The notes beneath the pieces were generated by a model that ran no database searches, had not been told where the DNA came from, and was given only the letters and a program-made list of their open reading frames with translations. Shown here piece after piece: positions 38,903 to 48,307 of a stretch of DNA of 64,000 nucleotides. Positions within the stretch are counted from its first letter, which is position 1. The number at the start of each line of letters is the position of its first letter. Origin of the DNA: an uncultured Burkholderiaceae bacterium (GTDB lineage: Bacteria > Pseudomonadota > Gammaproteobacteria > Burkholderiales > Burkholderiaceae); NCBI GenBank assembly GCA_937871985.1, contig CALMPB010000274.1:62001-126000 (forward strand), given 5' to 3'. Position numbers and translations under genes: made by a program.

Positions 38903-39283
38903 ATGTCTGAACTAGTCAATGCCGTGGTGGTGGGAGCAGACCGCCTGGGCAATATCCCCGATTTGCTCAAGGTACACAATATTACGATCCGGCACCACAT
39001 CAGCGGCCGTGATCCATCGCATCAAAAGAAAACCCTGCAATTGCCGTCCGGCACCGATTTGTTGATTCTGCTTACCGACTTTCTGGGCCATAACGTCATG
39101 AAGACATTCCGCGCCGCGGCTCAGAAGTCGGGCGTCAAGGTGCTGGTCAGCAGGCGGTCGGTATGCTGCATGAAGCAGGCCTTGACCCAGGGCGGGTTCT
39201 GCGAAGCTTGTCCCCAGGTTGGGGGTTCCGATTCGAAGCGTGGCGGCGGCAACGCCAAGGCTTTGCGTTTTGCCGCGCCCTGA
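38903..39283 (+). CDS. DUF2325 family protein, probably iron-regulated
   Basis: 126 residues. MSELVNAVVVGADRLGNIPDLL and DLLILLTDFLGHNVMKTFRAAAQKSG match the DUF2325 pattern: a short Rossmann-like protein of unknown function. The C-terminal third has Cys88-Cys89 (RSVCCMKQAL) and Cys100-x2-Cys103 (FCEACPQ), a plausible metal- or cluster-binding set. The tail is Gly/Ser/Lys-rich. ATG 38903 follows TGGAGG by five bases and decides the start. A Fur-like promoter lies directly upstream, so a role in iron limitation is inferred, not shown. Confidence 0.75.
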   Translation: MSELVNAVVVGADRLGNIPDLLKVHNITIRHHISGRDPSHQKKTLQLPSGTDLLILLTDFLGHNVMKTFRAAAQKSGVKVLVSRRSVCCMKQALTQGGFCEACPQVGGSDSKRGGGNAKALRFAAP

Positions 39284-39351
39284 GGCGCGGGTTTCGCCAT
39301 TGCATGAAAAGAGCATTGAGCCCTCGTACACGAACAAGAGGTATTGCCCTT

Positions 39352-39392
39352 GCCTATAAAAAAAACCGCAGCTTGCGGTTTTTTTTATAGGC
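39352..39392. terminator. Perfect bidirectional terminator
   Basis: Nineteen-base perfectly complementary arms (39352-39370 and 39374-39392) surround a three-base loop: GCCTAT, eight A, CCGCA-gct-TGCGG, eight T, ATAGGC. Both strands end in a T8 run, so it ends the DUF2325 transcript and the oncoming NlpC/P60 transcript. Confidence 0.92.
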
Positions 39393-39472
39393 GTTTGGGG
39401 CAGGACACGGGCGGTAGGGTGCCAGGGCCGTCGGGCCAGACCAAGGCCTGGGATACAGCCCAAGCCGCCGGG

Positions 39473-40156
39473 TTAGTTGAGGCCCAGGATATTGCCCGAG
39501 CTGTCGGCCAGGCGGCGCGCGCCGTTGTAGCGTTTTTTCCAGTACGCCGCATTCATGTCTTCGACCCTGACCACGGATCCGGTGCGGGGCGCGTGGACGA
39601 ATTTTTCGTTGCCCAAGTAAATGCCTACGTGCGAATAGCGATGCCCGCGGGTATTGAAGAACACCAGATCGCCTTTTTTCAGCTCGGTGCGCTTGATGGA
39701 GATGCCTTCGTGCGCCATTTGGGCCGACTGGCGGGGCAGCTTCAGGCCCAGTGATTTTTCGGCGGCGTAGCTGACCAGGCCGCTGCAGTCGAAACCGCCG
39801 TATGGCGTAGCGCCGCCGTATTTGTATTTTGTACCCAGAAAATCGAGCGCGGCATTGGCCATTGCCTTCGGGCCGGAGTCGATGTTTGAAGAGGAGGGGT
39901 ACTGGCTGTCGGGGTAGTTGGTGTAGGTGGAGGAGAACTGCTTGCTGGCCAGATAATAGCCAAGCGGATCGGATTTTGTCTGGGAAAGGTAGCTGTCGCG
40001 AACCACCATTCGGATGCCGGACTCGGCCTGCTCGTTTTGGCTGGTGCTGGCGCATCCGGCCAGTGCCAGTGTGGCGAGTATCATGGCGCCCTTGATGCTA
40101 CGCCACCAGAATTTCGAGGAAATCGCAGTAATTAGGGATGGTCGATGTGGCGGCAT
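39473..40156 (-). CDS. NlpC/P60 endopeptidase, lipoprotein
   Basis: 227 residues. NlpC/P60 cysteine peptidases cut peptide stems of peptidoglycan; the Spr/MepS type is needed for cell-wall growth. A signal sequence with lipobox LALAGC (Cys35) predicts a lipoprotein. The catalytic set is complete: Cys124 in FDCSGLV, His176 in YSHVGIYLG and His188 in FVHAPRTG. The frame starts at an ATG 34 codons before the lipid Cys. It is a single gene closed by the bidirectional terminator. Confidence 0.9.
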   Translation of the reverse strand: MPPHRPSLITAISSKFWWRSIKGAMILATLALAGCASTSQNEQAESGIRMVVRDSYLSQTKSDPLGYYLASKQFSSTYTNYPDSQYPSSSNIDSGPKAMANAALDFLGTKYKYGGATPYGGFDCSGLVSYAAEKSLGLKLPRQSAQMAHEGISIKRTELKKGDLVFFNTRGHRYSHVGIYLGNEKFVHAPRTGSVVRVEDMNAAYWKKRYNGARRLADSSGNILGLN

Positions 40157-40799
40157 GGGCTCTGGTATTTACTGTGGTTCAGGTTAAAAGAATCCGCAGC
40201 CCAGCATTAAAAACCATTTGGATTACGTATAAATGACGTAATCCAAATAATTTCAAGGCTGAGTGGGCGCAAGAAACCACTGGATTCGGTAATAAAAATG
40301 CTAGGGAAGTTTAACTAAAACTCCCGGATAGGTAAAGTCGCTATTTATTACACGTACTCATGCTGGATGGGAACTTGATTTATTAACCTTTTGTTATAAA
40401 AGATAAATTTTTAAATTGCATGCATTTGCAAAAAAATAAAAACCTTGAAAACTGAGTGAAATCACTAATATGAAAGCGATTGAAATCGACCTTCGAGACG
40501 AAGATTTGTCCATGCGGCAAAAAGATTAGGCCAAATGGCGGCCATCGATCCACACGGTTTGGCCTTTCGCACTCTATGCGCCCGCCAGCCTGCGCGCCCC
40601 TTGCTTCTCGCCGGTGGGGGCCAGGCGCCCAGTCTTGCGGGCGAATGTGGCATCATTCGCAATGGGGGATCCAATAAGGAAATGGCGCGGCTGCCGCTTC
40701 CATATCGGGGCCTTTCGCCATGCCGCAGGTTTTCGCCTACCAGGAAAGCCGCGCATCCGGATCCGGACATTCATAATCATAATTTCTAGAGAGCAAGCA
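40157..40799. other. A/T-rich intergenic region between nlpC/P60 and glcG-like genes
   Basis: About 640 bases between divergent genes. The left half (40157-40480) is markedly A/T-rich, with runs such as TATTAACCTTTTGTTATAAA, and holds a 13-bp-arm dyad. The right half (40480-40790) is of normal composition with open frames but no recognisable protein. A tiny frame at 40470-40529 (MKAIEIDLRDEDLSMRQKD) has no ribosome site. Promoters for both flanking genes must be here. Confidence 0.5.
40216..40248. promoter_or_regulatory. Perfect 13-bp-arm dyad upstream of the NlpC/P60 gene
   Basis: ATTTGGATTACGT-ataaatg-ACGTAATCCAAAT, 60 bases before the nlpC/P60 ATG. On the minus strand it is followed by GGTTTTTAA, so it could act as an early terminator/attenuator in the leader, or as an operator. 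No similar copy was seen elsewhere in the window. Confidence 0.6.
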
Positions 40800-41207
40800 A
40801 TGAAAACCAAACCTGTACTCACCGCCGACGACGTGAAAGCCATTTTGGCCGCCGCGGAACAACACGCACTGAGCCATCAATGGGCGGTTACGATCGCCGT
40901 GGCCGACGACGGCGGGCATTTGCTGGGGTTGCTGCGCCTGGACGGCGCGGCGCCCGTCTCGGCCTTCATTGCTCCCGCCAAAGCCAAAACCGCGGCATTG
41001 GGCCGGCGCGAGTCCCGCGTCTACGAAGAAATCATCAATCAGGGGCGGCATTCGTTCCTGTCGGTGCCCGGCCTGGAAGGCATGCTGGAAGGGGGCGTTC
41101 CCATCGTGCTGGATCAGCAGGTCGTGGGGGCGGTAGGCGTGTCTGGGGTCAAATCCAGCGAAGACGCTGAAATCGCCCGCGCGGGCATTGCCGCCATGCG
41201 CCCATGA
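40800..41207 (+). CDS. GlcG/HbpS family protein
   Basis: 135 residues. The family includes haem-binding HbpS and the GlcG protein of glycolate operons; the biochemical role is mostly unknown. LTADDVKAILAAAEQHALSH, VAVADDGGHLLGLLRLDGA and the C-terminal VPIVLDQQVVGAVGVSG are the family hallmarks. The ATG at 40800 gives the standard length; longer in-frame starts lie in unlikely sequence. Its last four bases overlap the MFS gene (ATGA), so the two are coupled and may handle the same compound. Confidence 0.87.
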   Translation: MKTKPVLTADDVKAILAAAEQHALSHQWAVTIAVADDGGHLLGLLRLDGAAPVSAFIAPAKAKTAALGRRESRVYEEIINQGRHSFLSVPGLEGMLEGGVPIVLDQQVVGAVGVSGVKSSEDAEIARAGIAAMRP

Positions 41208-42580
41208 GCCGCGCCGAGCAGACGGCCGCTGCCGCGTCTTCCGGCGACGGTGACGCGGCCGCCGCCGAGGCCGGCCACCAAGGCGGCGGGCGCGGCTTGT
41301 TTCGCGACGCCGTCAATCCCGGGGTGACCCGGCGCGAAGTCTGGTCCTGGGCCATGTACGACTTTGCCAATTCGGGCTACACGACGGTTGTGCTGACCAC
41401 CGTGTTCAACAGCTATTTCGTGGGCGTGGTGGCAGCCGGCAAGCCGTGGGGCACCTTGGCCTTCACCGCCGCGCTTTCGCTGTCGTACCTGGCCATCATG
41501 CTGACCATGCCCACGCTGGGCGCGCGCGCCGATGCCACGGCGGGCAAACGCCGCCTGCTGTTCAGCAGCACCATCGCCTGCGTGCTGGCCACCGCGCTGC
41601 TGTCGCTGGTGGCGCCGGGCGATATCTGGCTGGGCCTGGTCATTCTGGCCGTTTCCAACTATTGCTATTGCATCGGCGAATCCGTCGTCGCGGCTTTCCT
41701 GCCCGAAATCGCCAGGCCGCAGGCGCTTGGCCGGGTATCGGGCTGGGGCTGGGGGTTCGGCTATTTTGGCGGCATGCTGGCTTTGGGGCTGTCTCTGCTG
41801 CTGGTGGCCAGGATGTCGGCGGCGGGTTCTCCGGCGTCGGTGTTCGTGCCCGACGTCATGCTGCTTACGGCGGGGCTTTTCGCCGTTGCCGCCATTGCGC
41901 CGTTCCTGTTTTTGCGCGAGCGCAGCGCGCCCACGAACCGCCCGGTGCAAGGCCTGCTGAGGCGGCTGTGGGCTGCCTGGCGCGAAACCGGCGCGGCGTT
42001 TCCCGATTTCCGCCTGCTTTTGCTTTGCGGCGCCTGCTACCAGGCGGGCATTGCCGTGGTCGTCACTCTGGCCGCGGTATATGCCACCCAGGCCATGGGG
42101 TTCACCATGACCCAGACCATGGAACTGGTCTTTACCGTCAATATCGCCGCGGCGGTCGGCGCGTTGCTGTTCGGCCACGTGCAGGATCGGATCGGGCATA
42201 AAAGGGCGCTGGTGATTACGCTGTGGGGATGGATCGCCATGGTCGTCATTGCCTACCTGGCCGTCAGCCTGTGGCTGTTCTGGGTGGCGGCGGTTTTGGC
42301 CGGCCTTTGCATGGGCACCAGCCAAAGCGCCGGACGGGCCATGGTGGGGGCGCTGGCGCCGTCAAGACGCCTGGCGGAGTTTTATTCGCTGTGGACGTTT
42401 GCCATACAACTGGCCGCCGTCATCGGCCCGCTGAGCTACGGCCTGGTCACATGGATCACGTTCGGCAATCACCGCCTGGCCTTGCTGGTGACCGGCGTGT
42501 TCTTTGTCGCTGGTCTGCTGGTGTTGTCCCGCCTGAATTTCGCGCGCGGCATGGCGGCGCGCGATGCCGCGCCGCTGTAG
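41204..42580 (+). CDS. MFS transporter, UMF1 (Atg22-like) family
   Basis: 458 residues, about 12 membrane segments. The motif VWSWAMYDFANSGYTTVVLTTVFN (given in part) near residue 45 is typical of the UMF1/Atg22-like family, which are presumed effluxers of amino acids or other metabolites. A central loop (about 225-250) with RERSAPTNRPVQG separates two halves. The N-terminus before residue 40 is Ala/Gly-rich and probably cytoplasmic. Substrate unknown. It is coupled to the GlcG-like gene and followed by a terminator. Confidence 0.82.
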   Translation: MSRAEQTAAAASSGDGDAAAAEAGHQGGGRGLFRDAVNPGVTRREVWSWAMYDFANSGYTTVVLTTVFNSYFVGVVAAGKPWGTLAFTAALSLSYLAIMLTMPTLGARADATAGKRRLLFSSTIACVLATALLSLVAPGDIWLGLVILAVSNYCYCIGESVVAAFLPEIARPQALGRVSGWGWGFGYFGGMLALGLSLLLVARMSAAGSPASVFVPDVMLLTAGLFAVAAIAPFLFLRERSAPTNRPVQGLLRRLWAAWRETGAAFPDFRLLLLCGACYQAGIAVVVTLAAVYATQAMGFTMTQTMELVFTVNIAAAVGALLFGHVQDRIGHKRALVITLWGWIAMVVIAYLAVSLWLFWVAAVLAGLCMGTSQSAGRAMVGALAPSRRLAEFYSLWTFAIQLAAVIGPLSYGLVTWITFGNHRLALLVTGVFFVAGLLVLSRLNFARGMAARDAAPL

Positions 42581-42659
42581 CCGAACCCGGCGCCGGCGCT
42601 GCGCCATCCGCTATAGGCACGCGCTTCACGTAAGCGTACAGTAAGAATGTTGGGTTATT

Positions 42660-42691
42660 AATAGGCATCGATACGCGGCAATAGGCATCGT
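42660..42691 (+). repeat. Direct repeat upstream of acs
   Basis: AATAGGCATCG occurs twice, 20 bases apart (42660-42670 and 42680-42690), each followed by TACG or ATACG. Spacing of two helical turns is typical of a pair of protein-binding sites. It lies between the MFS stop and the terminator before acs. Confidence 0.55.
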
Positions 42692-42700
42692 ACGAAGCGG

Positions 42701-42727
42701 ACTCCCGCTTGCAATCGGGAGTTTCTT
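42701..42727 (+). terminator. Terminator between the MFS gene and acs
   Basis: ACTCCCG-cttgcaat-CGGGAGT followed by TTTCTT. The stem is seven base pairs. It should end the GlcG-MFS transcript about 120 bases after the MFS stop. Confidence 0.7.
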
Positions 42728-42830
42728 CGATCCATGTCAAAACCATTCCCGCCCGATCCCATTATGCTAATAAACAGACAAATCACTTATCGTTGACGAA
42801 TCAGCGAGTCAGACAAAAGGAGCCGTCGCC

Positions 42831-44810
<1,980 letters not shown>

Positions 44811-44828
44811 GCCGCCCGGAGCATAGCC

Positions 44829-45716
44829 TTGAAATCCAGTCAGTCCGATCGTGGCGCCTTGCTGCTGATGGCCCTGATCGTTCTGATCTGGAGCTATACC
44901 TGGGTCGTCCTGAAATATCTTTCCGCCTACGTCAGTCCGTTCGACCTGGTGGTATGGCGCTACAGCTTCGGTTCGCTGTTCCTGTTCATCGTGCTGGCCG
45001 TGACCAAGCAGTCGCTTCGTTTTCCGCCTTTCTGGCCGACTGTGGGCATAGCGCTGTTCCAGACCGCCGCGTTTTCCTGCCTGGCGCAGCTCGCGCTGAT
45101 CGTGGGCGGCACGGGGCAGGTCGTCATGCTTGTCTACACCATGCCTTTCTGGGTCGTGCTGCTGGCCTGGCCGCTGCTTCACGAGCGCCCCGGAGGCCGG
45201 CAGATATTCGGGTGCATCCTGGCCGGGCTGGGTCTGATCGCCGTCATTGCGCCGTGGGAGGGCCTGGGGGGAATCGGCAGTTCGATGCTGGCTTTGGCCG
45301 GAGGGCTGTGCTGGGGGCTGGGGACGATACTCAGCAAGCGGTTGTACCAGCGCCGCGCACCCAACGTGCTTGTCGTCACCGCGTGGCAAATGCTGCTTGG
45401 CGCCGTCATGACATCGCCCTTCATGTGGTGGGAGGCGCCAACCGCAACGCAATGGAGTTTCCCGGTGGTGCTGGGCATTGCCTATCTGGCCATCCTGGCC
45501 TCGGCCGCGGGCTGGGTGCTGTGGCTGCTGATCGTGCGCCGCGTAAGCGCCGTCATGGCGGGCATGTCTGGGCTGGCCATTCCCGTGCTGGTTATTTTCC
45601 TGGCGTGGGCGATGCTGGATGAAAAGCCCAGCATCCTCGAGTTTGCGGGGATGGCCTTGATACTGGCCGGCCTGGTCGTGGTTAGCCTTTCGCAGTATCG
45701 GCGCGCCGGCCAATAA
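44829..45716 (+). CDS. EamA/DMT-family permease
   Basis: 295 residues with ten hydrophobic segments in two EamA repeats (about 5-140 and 150-290). DMT permeases export amino acids or other metabolites. LIVLIWSYTWVVLKYLSAYVSP and the second repeat GGLCWGLGTILSKRL are typical. The start is TTG with GGAGC nine bases upstream. It is probably cotranscribed with acs. A hairpin begins two bases after its stop codon; next to that lies the left ETF-QO repeat, so this gene marks the left border of the suspected island. Confidence 0.86.
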   Translation: MKSSQSDRGALLLMALIVLIWSYTWVVLKYLSAYVSPFDLVVWRYSFGSLFLFIVLAVTKQSLRFPPFWPTVGIALFQTAAFSCLAQLALIVGGTGQVVMLVYTMPFWVVLLAWPLLHERPGGRQIFGCILAGLGLIAVIAPWEGLGGIGSSMLALAGGLCWGLGTILSKRLYQRRAPNVLVVTAWQMLLGAVMTSPFMWWEAPTATQWSFPVVLGIAYLAILASAAGWVLWLLIVRRVSAVMAGMSGLAIPVLVIFLAWAMLDEKPSILEFAGMALILAGLVVVSLSQYRRAGQ

Positions 45717-45717
45717 A

Positions 45718-45743
45718 AAAGCCGCCCCGTCGGGAACGGCTTT
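45718..45743. terminator. Hairpin terminator between EamA gene and left ETF-QO repeat
   Basis: AAAGCCG...CGGCTTT with an inner CCC/GGG stem. The longer T-run (six) is on the minus strand, so it is oriented better for leftward transcripts than for the EamA gene. This fits an ancestral ETF-QO gene that once ended here. Confidence 0.75.
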
Positions 45744-45763
45744 GGCCGTCGTGGGCAAGCGGC

Positions 45764-45826
45764 TACATGCCGTTGTAAACCGGCCCTTCGCCGCCTTGCG
45801 GCGCCACCCACACGATGTTTTGCGTG
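45764..45826 (-). repeat. Left 63-bp direct repeat: detached 3' tail of an ETF-QO gene
   Basis: Identical at all 63 bases to 56014-56076, the last coding bases of the ETF-QO gene. It encodes TQNIVWVAPQGGEGPVYNGM and ends in TAG (45763-45765), whereas the intact gene ends in TAA. To its right the resemblance drops to about 12 of 19 bases and then vanishes. Read as the host-side end of an insertion (attL-like) or a recombination scar. Confidence 0.9.
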
Positions 45827-46129
45827 ACCTCCTTGCTGGAGCAGCCCAGCATCAGCCGCCAGGCATGAACGGCTGCCACGGCTATTGACGAATTCCATGT
45901 ATGCAATGCGATGGCAGTCTGTCCGGCTCCGATTCGTCGCTCCTTTACCTTTGTCCCGATGATGTCGCAGGGCATTCCTACCCTGGTCGGATATTTGCAG
46001 TGGCGCCTTGCCTCTTCGTCCGTGTCGCGTCGGCGCACCTTTTTTCATGGTTTTCCCGATAGAAAGCCGTGGGCCCGAAAGCGCCTTCAGGGAATGTCGT
46101 GTGGCGACAATTCAATACATTTTTTTTGA
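45827..46129. other. Non-coding left arm of the island
   Basis: About 300 bases from the left repeat to the hyuA promoter. A minus-strand frame crosses it and runs into the ETF-QO tail (45763-46038), but its upstream part resembles no known protein, so it is treated as non-coding. The last 30 bases become A/T-rich. No integrase remnant was recognised. Confidence 0.5.
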
Positions 46130-46158
46130 TTGACTTTTGACGACCTTGTCCCTATTCT
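46130..46158 (+). promoter_or_regulatory. Sigma-70-type promoter of the hyuAB operon
   Basis: TTGACT (46130-46135), 17-base spacer, TATTCT (46153-46158), 70 bases before the hyuA start. It is preceded by a T-run and followed by an A/T-rich start region. The best promoter match I found in the island. Confidence 0.65.
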
Positions 46159-46190
46159 AAAAAAAGAGTAACGCCATTACCAATTACAGT

Positions 46191-46209
46191 TTCGGCACTA
46201 CTTGCCGAA
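46191..46209. promoter_or_regulatory. Perfect 19-bp palindrome, candidate IclR-family operator
   Basis: TTCGGCA-ctact-TGCCGAA lies 32 bases after the -10 and 19 bases before the hyuA start. A dimeric regulator bound here would block transcription as a roadblock. The IclR-family gene two genes downstream is the obvious candidate. No second exact copy was seen before the ABC genes. Confidence 0.55.
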
Positions 46210-46228
46210 GGCATAGGAGACAAAAATC

Positions 46229-48307
46229 GTGCTTTCACAACAGGCAGAGTCACGCATTGCTGCGGACGTCGGCGGTACCTTTACTGACATCGCAATTTTC
46301 GATGAAAGTTCGGGGAAGATAAAACTGGGCAAGTGCTTGACGACGCCTTCGCATTTGATCGATGGCATCAACGACGGTGTGGAAAAGGCGGGGTCGAGCT
46401 TCGACCAGGCCAATCTGTTCCTGCATGGAACGACTACCGCGATCAATACTTTGCTCGAGCGTACCGGCGCTCGCACGGCCCTGGTGACGACGCATGGCTT
46501 TCGCGATATCTACGAGATCGGACGAATCAATCGCCCCGAGGCCTACAATCTGTTTTTCCGCAAGCACAAGCCGCTCATCGATCGTGAGCTTCGGTTTGAA
46601 GTGGATGAACGGCTTTATGGATCGGGCGAAGTCAAGCTGGATCTGTCGGAGGAAAACCTGGCCGAGATCGCCGGCCAGATCGAAGCCAAGGACGTCGATG
46701 CCCTGGCGATCATGTTCTTGCATTCCTATCGCAACGCCGACCATGAAGTGCGCGCAAAGCGTTATTTTCAAAAGCGCTTCCCCAACATGTACATCACCGC
46801 GTCGCACGAGCTGTCGCAGGAGTACAGGGAATACGAACGTACGTCCACCGTTGCCGCCAATGCTTATGTCGGCCCTCGAGTCAGCTCTTACCTGGCCGAG
46901 ATAACACAGCATCTCGAACAGAAGAAATTTGGTGGCGGCTTCCTCATCGTGCAGTCAACGGGCGGCCTGTACGACGTCGAAAGCGCCCAGAACGAATGCA
47001 TCAGAATGCTGGAGTCCGGTCCTGCCGCTGGCGTGATCGGTACCCGTGAACTGTGCCGTTCCATGGGTGTGAGCGACGCGATCGCGTTCGACATGGGCGG
47101 CACGACGGCCAAGTCGGGCGTCATCCTTGACGGCAACGTGCTGATGACCTCGAACTCCATGATCGGTGGCTACGCGGAAGGCCTGCCGGTACAGATACCC
47201 ATGATCGACATCCAGGAGGTGGGTACGGGGGGGGGCAGTATCGCCTATCTGACGCATGGTGACGCATTGCGTGTCGGACCGCAGAGCGCAAGCTCGGTGC
47301 CCGGCCCCGCCTGCTATGGATTGGGCGGGGTAGAGCCTACCGTCACGGATGCCAATCTCATTCTTGGACGCCTGTCCGAAAGCCGCTTTCTGGGTGGAGA
47401 CATGCGCCTGGATGCGGCCGCGGCCCGCCAGGCGATGGAAAACCGCATCAGCGGCAAGCTGGGTATGTCCGTCGAGGAAGCCGCCGAGGGTGTCATCCGT
47501 ATTGCGGCCGTGACCATGTCGAATGTGGTTCAGCGCGTCACGACCGAGCGCGGGCTCGACGCGCGTGACTTCCCGATGGTGGCATTCGGCGGCGCAGGCC
47601 CTCTGCATGCCGTGCTGGTCGCCAAGGAACTGCAAATGCCCAGGGTGATCATTCCCAATGCGCCCGGGCATTTTTCGGCCTACGGCATGCTGGTGGCCGA
47701 TTTGCGGCGCGACTATGTGCGTACACTCTTTACCTCATTGGATGCTCTGGATTTCGACGAAATCAACAAGCAGTACCGGACCATGGAAGAGGAGGGGCAG
47801 GATGAGATCAGGCGGGCTGCGGTAAAGGTCGGCGACATCCGCATCGAGCGCGGCCTGGACATGCGCTATGTTGGCCAGGAGCACGCGGTTTCGGTGGACA
47901 TCCCGATGGAGGTGTTCGAGTCCAAGGACCTGGCTACCCTCAAGAGCCTGTTTGATGCCGTGCATCTGAAACGCTACGGTTACTGTTCCGACAACGAGAA
48001 GGCCGAGATCGTCAGCATCCGCACCTCGGTATCGGGCGACATGCCCAAGCCTGTTCTGGCCGATCTGCCCAAGGGCGAGGCCGACCCCGATGTCGCACCC
48101 ACGATCAGCCCCGTCTACTTTACGTCCAAGGCCGGCTGGCAAGACGCACGTATTTATCAGCGCGAGAATCTCAAATGGGGGAACCGCATCGCGGGCCCGG
48201 CGCTGATCGAAGAATACGCTTCGACCACCGTGATTTTCCCCGGTGACGAACTGCACGTTGATAAATTTGGAAACCTGGTGATTGAGGTGGCAAACGATGA
48301 AAACTAA
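46229..48307 (+). CDS. hyuA: Hydantoinase/oxoprolinase family protein, subunit A (HyuA type)
   Basis: 692 residues. HyuA/HyuB-type enzymes use ATP to open cyclic amides (N-methylhydantoin, 5-oxoproline) or, in relatives, to carboxylate ketones. The ATP-phosphate motif DVGGTFTDIAIFD (13-25), the second actin-fold motif AFDMGGTTAKSGV (about 287) and AFGGAGPLHAVL (about 450) are intact. The GTG start follows ATAGGAGAC by seven bases. The last eleven bases overlap hyuB. No third (gamma) subunit is present, which argues against acetone or acetophenone carboxylase. Substrate unknown. Confidence 0.88.
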   Translation: MLSQQAESRIAADVGGTFTDIAIFDESSGKIKLGKCLTTPSHLIDGINDGVEKAGSSFDQANLFLHGTTTAINTLLERTGARTALVTTHGFRDIYEIGRINRPEAYNLFFRKHKPLIDRELRFEVDERLYGSGEVKLDLSEENLAEIAGQIEAKDVDALAIMFLHSYRNADHEVRAKRYFQKRFPNMYITASHELSQEYREYERTSTVAANAYVGPRVSSYLAEITQHLEQKKFGGGFLIVQSTGGLYDVESAQNECIRMLESGPAAGVIGTRELCRSMGVSDAIAFDMGGTTAKSGVILDGNVLMTSNSMIGGYAEGLPVQIPMIDIQEVGTGGGSIAYLTHGDALRVGPQSASSVPGPACYGLGGVEPTVTDANLILGRLSESRFLGGDMRLDAAAARQAMENRISGKLGMSVEEAAEGVIRIAAVTMSNVVQRVTTERGLDARDFPMVAFGGAGPLHAVLVAKELQMPRVIIPNAPGHFSAYGMLVADLRRDYVRTLFTSLDALDFDEINKQYRTMEEEGQDEIRRAAVKVGDIRIERGLDMRYVGQEHAVSVDIPMEVFESKDLATLKSLFDAVHLKRYGYCSDNEKAEIVSIRTSVSGDMPKPVLADLPKGEADPDVAPTISPVYFTSKAGWQDARIYQRENLKWGNRIAGPALIEEYASTTVIFPGDELHVDKFGNLVIEVANDEN

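Noticed and set aside
40470..40529. Nineteen-codon frame MKAIEIDLRDEDLSMRQKD
   Set aside because: No ribosome site, no partner and no way to show coding from one sequence.
45763..46038. A minus-strand frame joining unknown sequence to the ETF-QO tail
   Set aside because: Only the last 20 codons match a known protein, exactly the direct repeat; the rest shows no homology or ribosome site. Treated as a repeat plus non-coding DNA, although a short CxxK resemblance continues a little past the repeat.
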